Assembly (NCBI RefSeq): GCF_014873855.1 | Contig: NZ_JADBEL010000001.1 | Coordinates: forward strand, 62,001-126,000 | Origin: Sporosarcina limicola | GTDB lineage: Bacteria; Bacillota; Bacilli; Bacillales_A; Planococcaceae | DNA length: 64,000 nucleotides | Direction: 5' to 3' | Shown: positions 1-8,732 of the stretch, one piece after another | Numbering within the stretch: the first letter of the stretch is position 1 | How the letters are laid out: every line of letters begins with the position of its first letter | Notes under the pieces: generated by a model | The model's input: the letters and a program-made list of their open reading frames with translations, nothing else | What the model was told of the DNA's origin: nothing | The model's database searches: none | Translations under genes and position numbers: made by a program

Positions 1-963
1 ATTCCTTTACTTGCGGAATCCGGAGCATGTGGTTTTAAAGTATCCTTATTCAATACGGATTCGGTCCGCTTTCCGAAGATTGACGAAGGCGAATTATATG
101 AAGCATTTAAAGAAATTGAGAAAACGGGTAGGCCTGTTGGGGTCCATGCAGAAACGGACTCAATTGTAAGGAAATTTATCGATAACTATGCAGATGAGGG
201 TGAAAATAATCCATCCGCTCATTGTAAAAGTAGACCAAAAGTTGCCGAGTCAACCGCTGCACTCACTGTAATGGAACTGGCACATTATACAAATGCAAAG
301 CTTCACTTATATCATTGTACATTCCCGCGTATATTTGATTTGGTAGATTACTACAAAAGCCAAGGGACGAACGTAACAGCTGAAACATGCACACATTATT
401 TAACCTTGTGTGAAGATGATATGGAGAGGCTGAAGGCAAAGGGTAAAATAAATCCGCCTTTGCGTTCAGCAAAAGACATGGTTGACTTGTGGGAATTATT
501 ACGACACGATCGAATTGATATGGTCACATCTGATCATGCACCTTGGACAATTGACAAGAAACAAGCAACTGATATATTCAGTAATTCCTCAGGTGCACCA
601 GGTGTAGAGGTGCTACTTCCCATTTTGTATAGTGAAGGCGTAGCAAAAGGGAGAATATCGATCGTACAACTGGTTAAGGTGCTAAGCGACAACCCTGCAA
701 AACATTTTGGTTTAGGACATAGAAAAGGGAAAATTGAAGTTGGATATGATGCAGATATAGTCATTTTGGATCCCAATGAAAAATGGATTTTAGATGAAAC
801 GAAAATGTACTCTACTGCCAGATGGAGTCCATATGAGGGTATGGCAATGCAAGGGAAAGTAAAACGGACTTTTGTTAGAGGGAAAGAAGTATACAATGGA
901 AAAGTGATTGGTCAGCTTGGTGACGGAATATTTATTAATGCTATTCATGGAAGTGAATTATGA
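1..963 (+). CDS. Cyclic amidohydrolase (allantoinase/dihydropyrimidinase type), 5' truncated
   Basis: The reading frame is open from base 1, so the N-terminus lies outside the window; the first internal Met is at 271. The visible part has the C-terminal two thirds of an amidohydrolase-superfamily enzyme opening a cyclic amide such as allantoin or a hydantoin. Supporting residues are the carbamylated-lysine region GFKVS near base 35, the metal ligands in GVHAET, a second His in LYHCTF, and the catalytic Asp in TSDHAPW. The C-terminus has the metal-independent beta sandwich with GYDADIVILDP. Its stop overlaps the start of the next gene by four bases, and that gene also cleaves ureido compounds, so both act in one degradation pathway. 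Allantoinase, hydantoinase or dihydropyrimidinase cannot be separated on what is visible. Confidence 0.85.
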   Translation: MPLLAESGACGFKVSLFNTDSVRFPKIDEGELYEAFKEIEKTGRPVGVHAETDSIVRKFIDNYADEGENNPSAHCKSRPKVAESTAALTVMELAHYTNAKLHLYHCTFPRIFDLVDYYKSQGTNVTAETCTHYLTLCEDDMERLKAKGKINPPLRSAKDMVDLWELLRHDRIDMVTSDHAPWTIDKKQATDIFSNSSGAPGVEVLLPILYSEGVAKGRISIVQLVKVLSDNPAKHFGLGHRKGKIEVGYDADIVILDPNEKWILDETKMYSTARWSPYEGMAMQGKVKRTFVRGKEVYNGKVIGQLGDGIFINAIHGSEL

Positions 964-2240
964 CGATGACCCATTACTTTGACTTAAATACTGATAGAAT
1001 TCAAAATGACATTTTGACCCTTGCAGGAATGATTAATGAGGAAGCGGAAGGTTACACCCGCAGGCCTTTCACAAAATGGTACGCACAAAGTAGAGCTTGG
1101 TTAGCGGAAGAAATGAGAAAATGTGGATTGGCAGTTCAGATAGATGCTTCTTCAAATCTAATTGGTCGACTTGAAGGGATAAACAAAAGTTTGCCTCCGC
1201 TCATGATTGGATCGCATACAGATACAGTAACAGGCGGTGGTAGATTTGATGGTATCATCGGTGTCTTGGCCGGTATTGAGATTGTTAGACAATTAAGTGA
1301 AAAAAACATGGCGCTAGATCACACTCTACTAATTGTAGATTTCACTGCCGAGGAACCAAGTGAATTCGGGATTTCCACGATTGGTAGTAGGGGTATGGTT
1401 AATAATCTATCTACAGAGATGTTAAGCCGAAAGGACCCCGACGGATTAGTGCTAAGTGAAGGAATAAAGCTTGCCGGAGGAAGACCTAAAGACATTCCAG
1501 TAGAAGCATTACAAAAGGGAGACCTCTCTTTGTATTTGGAATTGCATATTGAGCAAGGACCCGTTTTGGAGCAAACGAACACTGATTTAGGTATTGTGAC
1601 TGGAATTGTTGGAATACAACGCTATCGTATTGAAGTTGTCGGCCAAGCAAATCACGCTGGAACAACACCTATGAATATGCGTTTTGACGCGTTAACTGCG
1701 GCCTCAACACTACTATTGGCGATTGAAAGTATAGCCAACCAGCAATATGAAGAACTTGTCGTCGGGACTGTAGGTAGACTATTTAATGAGCCCAATGGAT
1801 CGAATGTCATTCCTGGCAGAGTTATTTTCGATGTCGAATTGCGTTCGTTAAGTACGAATGCTGTGGATCAAATGGTGAATCAAATAAAAGAAGAAATCAC
1901 AATTGTCGAAAGCAATAGAAGTGTGAACATTGTAATGGATAAGCTATCGCAGTCGGATCCAATCATTGTTGATCAAGAAGTAGTTAATGGTATTGAAAAA
2001 AGTTGTAGTAAGATAGGAAAAACAACTCATTTGCCGAGTGGGGCTGGGCATGATGCAAATCAAATTGCTAGAATTTCTCCAATCGGTATGATTTTTGTTC
2101 CTAGTAAAGATGGTAAAAGCCATTGTCCGGAAGAATTTACGGAATACGAGCAAGTTGCAAAAGGTGTTCAAGCACTAGGAAATGCTCTGCTGCATTTCGA
2201 CCAAGTACTCGTTAATCCTACAACCTGCCCGCAGCATTGA
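960..2240 (+). CDS. M20-family carbamoyl-amide hydrolase (allantoate amidohydrolase / N-carbamoyl-L-amino acid hydrolase)
   Basis: 426 residues, the usual length for the Zn-dependent AllC/HyuC family, which hydrolyses allantoate or N-carbamoyl amino acids to release ammonia and CO2. The metal-site motifs are in order: GSHTDTV near residue 82, GGGRFDG, the catalytic pair EEPSEFG near 130, ELHIEQGP near 193 and a late SGAGHDA. The inserted dimerisation domain with NHAGTTPM follows residue 220. The ATG lies in an ATGA overlap with the upstream amidohydrolase and has a GGAAGTGA ribosome site, indicating translational coupling. Together they would convert a cyclic ureide to an amino acid or ureidoglycolate. 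The exact substrate is not readable from the sequence. Confidence 0.88.
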   Translation: MTMTHYFDLNTDRIQNDILTLAGMINEEAEGYTRRPFTKWYAQSRAWLAEEMRKCGLAVQIDASSNLIGRLEGINKSLPPLMIGSHTDTVTGGGRFDGIIGVLAGIEIVRQLSEKNMALDHTLLIVDFTAEEPSEFGISTIGSRGMVNNLSTEMLSRKDPDGLVLSEGIKLAGGRPKDIPVEALQKGDLSLYLELHIEQGPVLEQTNTDLGIVTGIVGIQRYRIEVVGQANHAGTTPMNMRFDALTAASTLLLAIESIANQQYEELVVGTVGRLFNEPNGSNVIPGRVIFDVELRSLSTNAVDQMVNQIKEEITIVESNRSVNIVMDKLSQSDPIIVDQEVVNGIEKSCSKIGKTTHLPSGAGHDANQIARISPIGMIFVPSKDGKSHCPEEFTEYEQVAKGVQALGNALLHFDQVLVNPTTCPQH

Positions 2241-2326
2241 TAGGGATTGTCCCTATAAAGAAGCCTCACTTCACTTTACGTAATAAAAATCGGCAACGGT
2301 ACTGTTGCATAACCTACAGAACCTAA

Positions 2327-2362
2327 AAACGCACTTGGATTTCATAAATCCGAGTGCGTTTC
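2327..2362 (-). terminator. Rho-independent terminator of the leftward 2.4-3.8 kb genes
   Basis: A 16-bp stem (one G.U pair) with a three-base loop carries five T at its 3' end when read leftward. It follows the stop of the small membrane protein by five bases. Read rightward it is a weaker terminator and may also serve the hydrolase operon. Confidence 0.8.
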
Positions 2363-2366
2363 ATTG

Positions 2367-2525
2367 TCAAATTTCCATATTCTTTTCCATCATCTCAATA
2401 ACCGGAACTACGGATTCCATTCCCTTTTCATCTTTTTTAAACTCCGCCATCATCGAGAAGTAAATGACTGCAACGATAATAATGACAAACAAAATGAGGC
2501 CGATAACGAGGTGCTTTCCCTTCAT
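2367..2525 (-). CDS. Small single-span membrane protein, 52 aa
   Basis: Begins MKGKHLVIGL and has one hydrophobic segment (about residues 6-24, ending VIYFSMMA), followed by a charged cytosolic or extracellular tail ending MEKNMEI. The ATG overlaps the stop of the 158-residue gene upstream in an ATGA junction, and a terminator follows directly, so it is the last gene of a leftward transcript. The overlap and well-placed stop argue that it is real. I do not recognise the family; function unknown. Confidence 0.6.
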   Translation of the reverse strand: MKGKHLVIGLILFVIIIVAVIYFSMMAEFKKDEKGMESVVPVIEMMEKNMEI

Positions 2526-2998
2526 TCAGAAGCACCCCCGCCCTCCGCACGTTTGAATTTCTCTTCTTTCAAGTAAGCAACAGCTTCCACGTAATCCCCG
2601 AAGCTATCTTCCAAGTTTAAGCCATGGTACAGATTCCAGGCACCGAGTTCTTCCATGAGAACAAGCTCTTCCCCATCGGCATTCATCCATTTCTGTTCAA
2701 CAGGTTGATCTTCATCCTCTTCTTCAGATAAAGCTTTGATGGAATCCGCGATTACTTCACGCAGTTCCACTTCTGATGCTTCACGAACATTGACAAGACC
2801 ACGGTCATCCGCGTCGTAGCCTGGGATTCCCGCAACATAGACAAAGGCGTTGCCGTTCGGGTGAAGATGTTGAACGACAACTGTTTTATCGTACAAACTT
2901 TCTTCATAATGATAGTTGACCCGTTTCAATGAGATGTCTTTTCGTGTTAGTTCAGGGAATGATTCGATGATTGCTTGTTTCTGTTCAAATGTCAGCAT
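2522..2998 (-). CDS. Conserved hypothetical protein, 158 aa
   Basis: An acidic, soluble protein with no signal peptide or membrane segment. It starts MLTFEQKQAI and contains a patch of predicted beta structure (TVVVQHLHPNGNAFVYVAG) followed by an acidic helix region (SEEEDED) near residues 90-97. The C-terminus has a glycine stretch, GGGASE. I do not recognise the family. It is translationally coupled to the downstream 52-residue membrane protein and lies 43 bases after the pentapeptide-repeat gene, so the group is probably co-transcribed. Confidence 0.75.
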   Translation of the reverse strand: MLTFEQKQAIIESFPELTRKDISLKRVNYHYEESLYDKTVVVQHLHPNGNAFVYVAGIPGYDADDRGLVNVREASEVELREVIADSIKALSEEEDEDQPVEQKWMNADGEELVLMEELGAWNLYHGLNLEDSFGDYVEAVAYLKEEKFKRAEGGGASE

Positions 2999-3041
2999 AA
3001 TTGTCCACTCTTTTCCACTCTGATTTCGTTCAAGTATAGCA

Positions 3042-3695
3042 TTATTCTTCTTTCACCGATAATCCAAGCACACGTGCGAAGCTGATTGCTTGATCCTTTG
3101 ACACGATGCAGCCCGCGATTTTGGACAACGTCACTTCAATTCTCTCGTATGTACTATCCGATAGGTCTACCCCAACCAAATCCGTTTCAGTGAAGTTGAT
3201 ATTGTCCATTTTGCACGTTTTGAATCGGACCTGCTTGAAATTACATTCATATAATTCCCCGTCACCCAGATTACAGTCGGTGAATTCAACTTCCTTCATT
3301 TCTGAAAAGTTAAAATTGATGTAACGACAATCGTTATCTTTGAATAACGTATGGGCGACGTTAGCATTTGCAAAATCTGCACCCGTTAACTTTGAATTCA
3401 CAATTTCACATCTATGAAATGTGGCATTTTGAAAATTGACATTAGAAAAATCACATGTGTCAAACACCGCATCCACGAATTCTACTGCCGTGAAATCACT
3501 TGCCACAAACGATACATCTTTGAAAAGACAATCATCAAAAGAGAGCCTTTCCCCTTCGGTACCTGCCATAACGCCACCTTCAAAACGCATCTTTTGTACA
3601 TAGCCTTCACTCTTCCAAACGTCAGCTGTCTGCATCAGCCCGTGTTCTGCGGATAATTTCGGTTTCTGACGTTTATCGGTCTTCTTTTTAGTCAT
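3042..3695 (-). CDS. Pentapeptide-repeat protein
   Basis: 217 residues. From about residue 55 to 195 the sequence shows repeated five-residue units with a central aromatic or leucine (for example DFSNVNFQNATF, LTGADFANANV, NINFTETDLVGVDL), which in this family fold into a right-handed quadrilateral beta helix. The N-terminal 30 residues are lysine-rich and unfolded-looking. Roles known in the family range from DNA mimicry (Qnr/MfpA) to scaffolding; none can be assigned here. The ribosome site AAGGAGGG precedes the ATG, and the upstream 32-residue membrane peptide ends 13 bases before it, so the two form an operon. Confidence 0.85.
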   Translation of the reverse strand: MTKKKTDKRQKPKLSAEHGLMQTADVWKSEGYVQKMRFEGGVMAGTEGERLSFDDCLFKDVSFVASDFTAVEFVDAVFDTCDFSNVNFQNATFHRCEIVNSKLTGADFANANVAHTLFKDNDCRYINFNFSEMKEVEFTDCNLGDGELYECNFKQVRFKTCKMDNINFTETDLVGVDLSDSTYERIEVTLSKIAGCIVSKDQAISFARVLGLSVKEE

Positions 3696-3707
3696 ACTAA
3701 ACCCTCC

Positions 3708-3806
3708 TTATCGCGTTTTCCATTCTATGAAAATGACCAACAAAATGATGGCCGCAATCGCGAGAATGTAAAACCAACTGGGTACGCTACTAATTCCACC
3801 AAACAT
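3708..3806 (-). CDS. Very small membrane peptide, 32 aa
   Basis: Begins MFGGISSVPSWFYILAIAA, with a hydrophobic span covering about residues 11-26, and ends in EWKTR, so a positive C-terminus probably stays inside the cell. A purine-rich GGGGCGGGTGA ribosome site lies five bases before the ATG. It sits between the methyltransferase gene and the pentapeptide-repeat gene, in the same direction and with tight spacing. Too short for family assignment; support is the ribosome site, the clean hydrophobic span and the operon position. Confidence 0.55.
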   Translation of the reverse strand: MFGGISSVPSWFYILAIAAIILLVIFIEWKTR

Positions 3807-3824
3807 TTCACCCGCCCCTTTCTG

Positions 3825-4685
3825 TTAACCCGCTCTTTTCACGCCTAAAATAACATTAAAATCGATCGTAATCGCAGGGAGTATAATCCGAAGCGCCTCT
3901 GCAATTTTCTCTTCACTTGCCCCCCATGAGAGCGGCGTCATACGTATAAGTGGCTCAAGAAGCCCTTCATCCAGCGGGAAACGGTATGTGATGCGTTCCG
4001 TTTCAACAGCATCGAAATGCTCCGCAAACCGTGCCACTGGATCCGATTCTTCCTTCTGCACTTTATCCTCATAAAAAACTTCCCTCAACTCTTTCAAGTA
4101 CCCACTTTCTGGCACCACCTTCACGAACAGCCCACCTGGTTTAAGTAAGCGGGTGAATTCCGCGTAATTCGCGGGCGATAAAATATTGAGGATTGCATCG
4201 AATTGTGTATTTTGAAACGGACAGTTTGCCAAATCCGCCACACTCCAAATGACGCCTGGATATGCTTTCGAGGCGGCCGCCACTCCCTCTTTCGCAAGAT
4301 CGATGCCGACGCCAAGTATATTTCCTGGCAACTTGGCAAGAATTTCCGATAGATGCGTTCCTTCCCCACAGCCTGCGTCGAGAACAACAGCTTGATTGTC
4401 CCCACTGTCCAATCGCTTAACAAGCGCATCTATGACAGGATCGAAAAATCCGCTGCTCATCACGACTTTTCGCGCCTCAAACAGCGATTTATCGTACTTC
4501 GTTACATGTGCCTGCGGGGCTAGGTTGACGTAGCCATTCTTCGACAAGTCGAACGAATGATTATCCGCACAGACAAGGCGTGATTGCTCCACCATCTCCA
4601 TCGCCTCCGAGCAAATTGGACATCTGAATAGATACGCATTCTGCTGCATCACTTGTGCGTTCATTGTTTTTTTCGATAAAGTCAT
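3825..4685 (-). CDS. rlmA: RlmA-type 23S rRNA (guanine-N1)-methyltransferase
   Basis: 286 residues, close to the family norm. The N-terminus has the zinc-binding module CPICSEAM near residue 21 and a second half (VCADNHSFDLSKNGYV) in which one usual Cys is His; this is normal for the family. A class I S-adenosylmethionine fold follows, with VLDAGCGEGTHL near residue 102 and the acceptor-site region ILNILSPANYAEF. These enzymes methylate N1 of a guanine in helix 35 of 23S rRNA near the peptide exit tunnel and can alter tylosin/macrolide sensitivity. RlmA(I) or RlmA(II) specificity cannot be told. The upstream region carries the first phased repeat array. Confidence 0.85.
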   Translation of the reverse strand: MTLSKKTMNAQVMQQNAYLFRCPICSEAMEMVEQSRLVCADNHSFDLSKNGYVNLAPQAHVTKYDKSLFEARKVVMSSGFFDPVIDALVKRLDSGDNQAVVLDAGCGEGTHLSEILAKLPGNILGVGIDLAKEGVAAASKAYPGVIWSVADLANCPFQNTQFDAILNILSPANYAEFTRLLKPGGLFVKVVPESGYLKELREVFYEDKVQKEESDPVARFAEHFDAVETERITYRFPLDEGLLEPLIRMTPLSWGASEEKIAEALRIILPAITIDFNVILGVKRAG

Positions 4686-4744
4686 AAATTTTGTACTCCG
4701 TTCATTTGTTGTCCTACCAGTATACCGTTTTTCGACGGTTACGG

Positions 4745-4957
4745 GAAATATGCGGTCGATTGTGAGGTTATCACCGCCTTGGTGGTGTTTATCACCGACT
4801 CGAATGGAGTTATCACCGTCTTAGTGGAGTTTATCACCGACTCGAATGGAGTTATCACCGCCTTGGTGGTGTTTATCACCGACTCGAATGGAGTTATCAC
4901 CGCCTTGGTGGTGTTTATCACCGACTCGAATGGAGTTATCACCGCCTTGTGTTTAAT
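4745..4957. repeat. Phased 21-bp repeat array, family 1 (copy 1)
   Basis: About nine units of 21 bp, each starting with TTATCACC. Two unit types alternate: type A continues GCCTTGG and type B continues GACTCG, giving a 42-bp super-period. Because 21 is a multiple of three, several frames stay open, but the peptides are simple 7-residue repeats and not credible proteins. The array fills the divergent gap between the RlmA-type gene and the CAP-domain gene. A second copy in opposite orientation lies near 35.3-35.5 kb. Confidence 0.9.
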
Positions 4958-5046
4958 TCTATTCAAAAAACTTGTTTCCGACAAAATGATTCCCACTGTA
5001 TTCATCACACACCAAAAGGTTACAATAACAAGTAGGAGGCGATTCC

Positions 5047-6171
5047 ATGAAACGATTATTTCTGTTTATATTATTCATAGCTATACTTTATATCGCAAAG
5101 CCCTATTGGGAAGAGCCAGTCTCCAAGTATATCGACATCTCATTCCTTGAACCCGTTGACGAAAAAATCAACACTATTTTGAATAAAGATACCTTAGGTA
5201 CAGCAATGCACTATATTAGTGATATGACGGACAAGGTAATCCTCTACCTGTCACCAAAGTCGGCAGACGAGGAAGAACCTTCTGGAACAATAGAAAAACC
5301 GCTGTTGGAACAACCAGTGAACACTACCATTTCGATTCACAACATCGAACTCGGTAGCTCAGAGGAAAAAGTGGAGGCTGAACTCGGTGAACCGAAAAGC
5401 CAATCCATGAACGAATATGGAACCGAGTGGCAGACCTTTCACGAAGGCTACCATAATTTTGTTATGGTAGCCTTCGATGAAAAACGTAAAGTAAACGCCG
5501 TCTATACAAATGATGACCTTATTTCATCAAATGTCGGCATCCGTTATGGATCTTTGAAATCTACGGTACGCGAAACTTTTGGCGAGCCAATCAAAGAGAT
5601 TCGAAAAGGATTGAACATTTATATTCTCCAGGAAAGTGATGGATTCGACGTCTTCAAATCAGGAGATACCTATACGTATGTTTTTTATGACCTTCATCAA
5701 AATGACAAGGTTACAGCCATTCAACTCATTTCTACTTCACTGGAAAAGAAAAAAACCGGCATTTATACCGGCGGGGATGCTTCGTTACGAAACGGATTCG
5801 AACAACAACTTTTCGATTTAACGAATGCCATACGCGTTCGCCACGGGTTAAACTCCCTCGAATGGGATGACGCAGTCTCAGGAACAGCCAGGAGACATAG
5901 TGCCGACATGGCGAACAACGACTATTTCAACCATAAGAACAAACAGGGTAAATCCCCATTTGACCGGATGAAGGATGACGGTGTCAAATTTCATGGAGCT
6001 GGTGAAAACCTTGCGTACGGCCAATCAAGCAGCATATTTGCACATGAAGGTCTCATGAACTCCGCGGGTCACCGTGAAAACATCTTGGATGACTATAGCC
6101 ATCTCGGTACTGGCGTCGCCTTCAATGAAAAATTGCAACCCTATTATACGGAAAACTTTTTGCTCAAGTGA
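5047..6171 (+). CDS. YlbC-like secreted or membrane-anchored CAP-domain protein
   Basis: 374 residues. The first 18 residues (MKRLFLFILFIAILYIAK) form an uncleaved anchor or signal. Residues about 95-230 match the CAP-associated N-terminal domain found in Bacillus YlbC, with tandem GSSEEKVEAELGEP and YGSLKSTVRETFGEP motifs. The CAP/SCP domain follows from about residue 250: FDLTNAIRVRHG, then the conserved HSADMANNDYFNH and a late GHRENIL. This family acts outside the membrane, often linked to sporulation or cell-wall functions; no activity can be assigned. GTAGGAGGCG precedes the ATG. Repeat arrays lie on both sides of the gene. Confidence 0.85.
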   Translation: MKRLFLFILFIAILYIAKPYWEEPVSKYIDISFLEPVDEKINTILNKDTLGTAMHYISDMTDKVILYLSPKSADEEEPSGTIEKPLLEQPVNTTISIHNIELGSSEEKVEAELGEPKSQSMNEYGTEWQTFHEGYHNFVMVAFDEKRKVNAVYTNDDLISSNVGIRYGSLKSTVRETFGEPIKEIRKGLNIYILQESDGFDVFKSGDTYTYVFYDLHQNDKVTAIQLISTSLEKKKTGIYTGGDASLRNGFEQQLFDLTNAIRVRHGLNSLEWDDAVSGTARRHSADMANNDYFNHKNKQGKSPFDRMKDDGVKFHGAGENLAYGQSSSIFAHEGLMNSAGHRENILDDYSHLGTGVAFNEKLQPYYTENFLLK

Positions 6172-6195
6172 AAACGTGCTAGTGAGTGGTTTTTC

Positions 6196-6585
6196 ACCAT
6201 GACAGTTCAGGCGTGCCATTACAGTTTCTCCCGTTTCCCCTCACAGTTTCGCGATTTGCCATGACAGTTTGGGCGTGCCATTACAGTTTCTCCCGTTGCC
6301 CTCACAGTTTCGCGATTTGCCATGACAGTTCGGGCGTGCCATTACAGTTTCTCCGTTTCCCCTTACAGTTTCGCGATTTGCCATGACAGTTTGGGCGTGC
6401 CATTACAGTTTCTCCGTTTCCCCTTACAGTTTCGCGATTTGCCATGACAGTTCGGGCGAGCCATTACAGTTTCTCCGTTTCCCCTCACAGTTTCGCGATT
6501 TGCCATGACAGTTTGGGCGTGCCATTACAGTTTCTCCCGTTGCCCTCACAGTTTCGCGATTTGCCATTACAGTTTGGGCGTGCCA
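6196..6585. repeat. Phased ~20-bp repeat array, family 2 (copy 1)
   Basis: The gap between two convergent genes is filled by units built on a GCCATGACAGTT-like core. Three variants rotate: one with CATGACAG, one with CATTACAG and one with CTCACAG or CTTACAG followed by TTTCGCGATTTG. Unit spacing is about 19-23 bp and the three-unit period is about 61-62 bp, repeated six to seven times. The last unit ends at the stop codon of the SOD-like gene. A longer copy in opposite orientation follows thiF at 19.3 kb. Confidence 0.9.
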
Positions 6586-7137
6586 TTACTTTCCAATGGC
6601 GGCGCAGGCGATTCGCGCTCCGGAATTACCGGACGGATCTGTTTTGTAGTCGTCCGCTTGTGCGTGGATAACGACCGCACTCCCATCCGTATCGAGAATG
6701 GAGTTTGCGGCGCCTGGTTTCAGCGTAAATTCCTTCGTCGTCAACTTGGCAGCCACTTTTCCTTCTGCATCAACTTCGATGTTCGGCAAATCGCCTAGAT
6801 GGAACCCTTTTGGATTTTCAAAGCCGTGCTCTTTGTGCTTCGGATTGAAGTGGTTTCCTGCCGATGTGAAATCCGGCGGTGTACATACGCCCGTTTCGTG
6901 AACATGTACGCCATGTACGCCAGGTGGTAGCCCTTCAGCAGCAATGCTAATTGTCACACCATCTGCCGCCTCCGAAAGAATTACTTCACCAATATTATTT
7001 CCTTCCGTATTCAAAATCGGTGCTGTGACACTTTCGATGTTTTCCCCACTTACGGGTATTTTCGAACCACTCTTGCCACATCCACCCGCAATAAAAAGCG
7101 CACCCAACATTATAGATAATACAATCTTATGTTTCAA
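6586..7137 (-). CDS. Cu/Zn superoxide dismutase-like lipoprotein
   Basis: 183 residues with a lipoprotein signal ending in FIAGGC (Cys near residue 20), so it should be anchored to the outer face of the membrane. Copper ligands are in HGVHVHETG, the bridging and zinc region in GNHFNPKHKEHG and HLGDLPN, and the last copper ligand in VVIHAQADDY; the closing motif GNSGARIACAAIG is also intact. All metal ligands appear to be present, unlike some Bacillus YojM homologues that lack a ligand. It would dismutate external superoxide. TTG is the start, placed six bases after GAGGAGG. The end of its coding region abuts a repeat array. Confidence 0.9.
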   Translation of the reverse strand: MKHKIVLSIMLGALFIAGGCGKSGSKIPVSGENIESVTAPILNTEGNNIGEVILSEAADGVTISIAAEGLPPGVHGVHVHETGVCTPPDFTSAGNHFNPKHKEHGFENPKGFHLGDLPNIEVDAEGKVAAKLTTKEFTLKPGAANSILDTDGSAVVIHAQADDYKTDPSGNSGARIACAAIGK

Positions 7138-7199
7138 TCTGATTCCTCCTCGAAGTCTATTCTCTAGAAGGATGCCCCAGATTTAATTAACTATGTATT

Positions 7200-7244
7200 A
7201 AAGCCGCTGTTGATTCCAATAACCTTGGGATCAACAGCGGCTTT
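7200..7244. terminator. Terminator, twin of the one at 15.4 kb
   Basis: An 18-bp stem (AAAGCCGCTGTTGATT in the first arm) with a nine-base loop. It lies between the SOD-like gene and the end of the leftward ABC importer operon. A near-identical hairpin ends the sigma-54 regulator gene 8 kb away. Confidence 0.8.
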
Positions 7245-7311
7245 ACCTCATTAATATTTCATGTCACCATTTCATTACTGAATTCTAAAATAGCTAACAT
7301 ACATGCTCCCC

Positions 7312-8034
7312 TTACAATACCTTCGAAAGAAAAGCTTTGGTTCTCTCATGTTTAGGAGCAGAAAATAAAGTCAGGGGACATGCCTCTTCAACGATATACC
7401 CTTCGTCCATAAAAACTACACGATCGCCGACTTCGCGTGCGAAACCCATTTCATGTGTAACGACAACCATCGTCATTCCGTCCTGCGCTAAGCCCTTCAT
7501 AACTGCTAAAACCTCTCCTACCATTTCCGGATCTAAGGCGGAGGTAGGTTCATCAAATAACATTATTTTCGGTTCCATCGCCAACGCTCTTGCAATGGCT
7601 ATTCTTTGTTTTTGTCCTCCAGACAATGAATCTGGATAAACTTTCGCCTTCTCTACAAGTCCTAACTTTCTAAGTAGGTCGTAGGCAATCTTTTCCGCCT
7701 CTTCCCTGCTTTTTTTCCGAACTTTCATCGGGGCCAAAATAATATTTTCCAAAACAGTTTTATGTGGAAATAAGTTGAAATGTTGAAAAATCATCCCGAT
7801 ATCCGCCCGGACACTGTTAATATTCACTTTTTTGTCCGATATATCAATGTCTTCGATATGAATCGTACCCGATGTCGTTTCTTCCAGCCTGTTTAAACAA
7901 CGTAGAAACGTTGACTTACCGGAGCCTGAAGGACCTATTACAACCATAACTTCTTTCGTTTTGATTTGTACATTAATATCTTTCAATACCTCAACGTCTC
8001 CGAACGACTTTTTCAAGTTCTTGACTCTAATCAT
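7312..8034 (-). CDS. Polar amino acid ABC transporter ATP-binding protein
   Basis: 240 residues, the usual length of GlnQ/HisP-type ATPases. Walker [10 protein letters not shown] near residue 34, Q-loop [10 protein letters not shown], signature LSGGQKQR, Walker [10 protein letters not shown] and the switch histidine in VVVTHEM are all intact. It powers import through the permease encoded immediately upstream, whose stop overlaps its ATG by four bases. It is the last gene of a leftward operon starting with the SDR gene near 13.5 kb, so its substrate is probably the amino acid consumed by the GcvP-like enzymes. Confidence 0.93.
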   Translation of the reverse strand: MIRVKNLKKSFGDVEVLKDINVQIKTKEVMVVIGPSGSGKSTFLRCLNRLEETTSGTIHIEDIDISDKKVNINSVRADIGMIFQHFNLFPHKTVLENIILAPMKVRKKSREEAEKIAYDLLRKLGLVEKAKVYPDSLSGGQKQRIAIARALAMEPKIMLFDEPTSALDPEMVGEVLAVMKGLAQDGMTMVVVTHEMGFAREVGDRVVFMDEGYIVEEACPLTLFSAPKHERTKAFLSKVL

Positions 8035-8687
8035 TTATTAGACAACCTCTTTTCTACATAGTTTAATAAATAGGTCAAAGAGAGTGTTAATAATAAATAC
8101 GTAAAAGCTACTGCCAAATAGGGTTCCCATACGCGGAAGTATTGACCTGACGCAGCCCTACCCCAATACATCAATTCTGGAGTAGCTATAATGGCAGCCA
8201 ATGAAGAATCTTTTAGTAATGTAATAAATTCATTCCCTAATGGGGGTATCATCCGCCTGAAAGCTTGTGGGAAAATAATATGTCCCATAGTCAGCCTACT
8301 GCCCATCCCAAGAGAGCGAGCTGCTTCATCTTGTCCCTTGTCAATAGACTGGATACCTGCGCGGAAAATTTCTGCAACATATGCAGCAGAATTCAAAGAC
8401 AACGCAACTAACGCAGAGATAACTGTATTTGTTGGAGACATCAGTAACGGCATTAGCCCGAAGTGAACAAGAAATAGTTGAACTAATAACGGTGTCCCAC
8501 GAAAAAAGTTGATGTACCAAATAAATGGAATACGTACTAATTTAAATTTCGACATTTTTCCAAGCGCTATGAAAAAACCAAGTACAGTACCAAGTACAAT
8601 TCCGCCTACTGATAATCCAATTGTATACAGTAGCCCCTTCAATAAGAAAGGTGCATATTCAATAATTATATCAAATCTAAAATCCAT
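8031..8687 (-). CDS. Polar amino acid ABC transporter permease
   Basis: 218 residues with about five membrane spans, matching the HisMQ/GlnP family. The N-terminal TM begins near residue 12 ([15 protein letters not shown]). The EAA loop that docks on the ATPase is visible as [21 protein letters not shown] near residue 138. A single permease suggests a homodimeric importer. It lies between the binding protein gene (195-base gap) and the ATPase gene (overlap). Confidence 0.92.
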   Translation of the reverse strand: MDFRFDIIIEYAPFLLKGLLYTIGLSVGGIVLGTVLGFFIALGKMSKFKLVRIPFIWYINFFRGTPLLVQLFLVHFGLMPLLMSPTNTVISALVALSLNSAAYVAEIFRAGIQSIDKGQDEAARSLGMGSRLTMGHIIFPQAFRRMIPPLGNEFITLLKDSSLAAIIATPELMYWGRAASGQYFRVWEPYLAVAFTYLLLTLSLTYLLNYVEKRLSNK

Positions 8688-8732
8688 CCTCCAAACCCCA
8701 TCTCAAAATCACCGAATGAATATATTCCCATT

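Noticed and set aside
2364..2576. 70-codon plus-strand frame over the small membrane protein
   Set aside because: Antisense to a better-supported gene with ATGA coupling and a terminator.
4739..5150. Open frames over the family 1 array with 7-residue repeats (FITDSNGVIT type)
   Set aside because: A 21-bp period keeps all frames open automatically; no ribosome site, and the frame overlaps the start of a real gene. The same applies to the frames at 35255-35650.
6186..6671. Open frames across the family 2 array
   Set aside because: Produced by the repeat; end within the SOD-like gene on the other strand.
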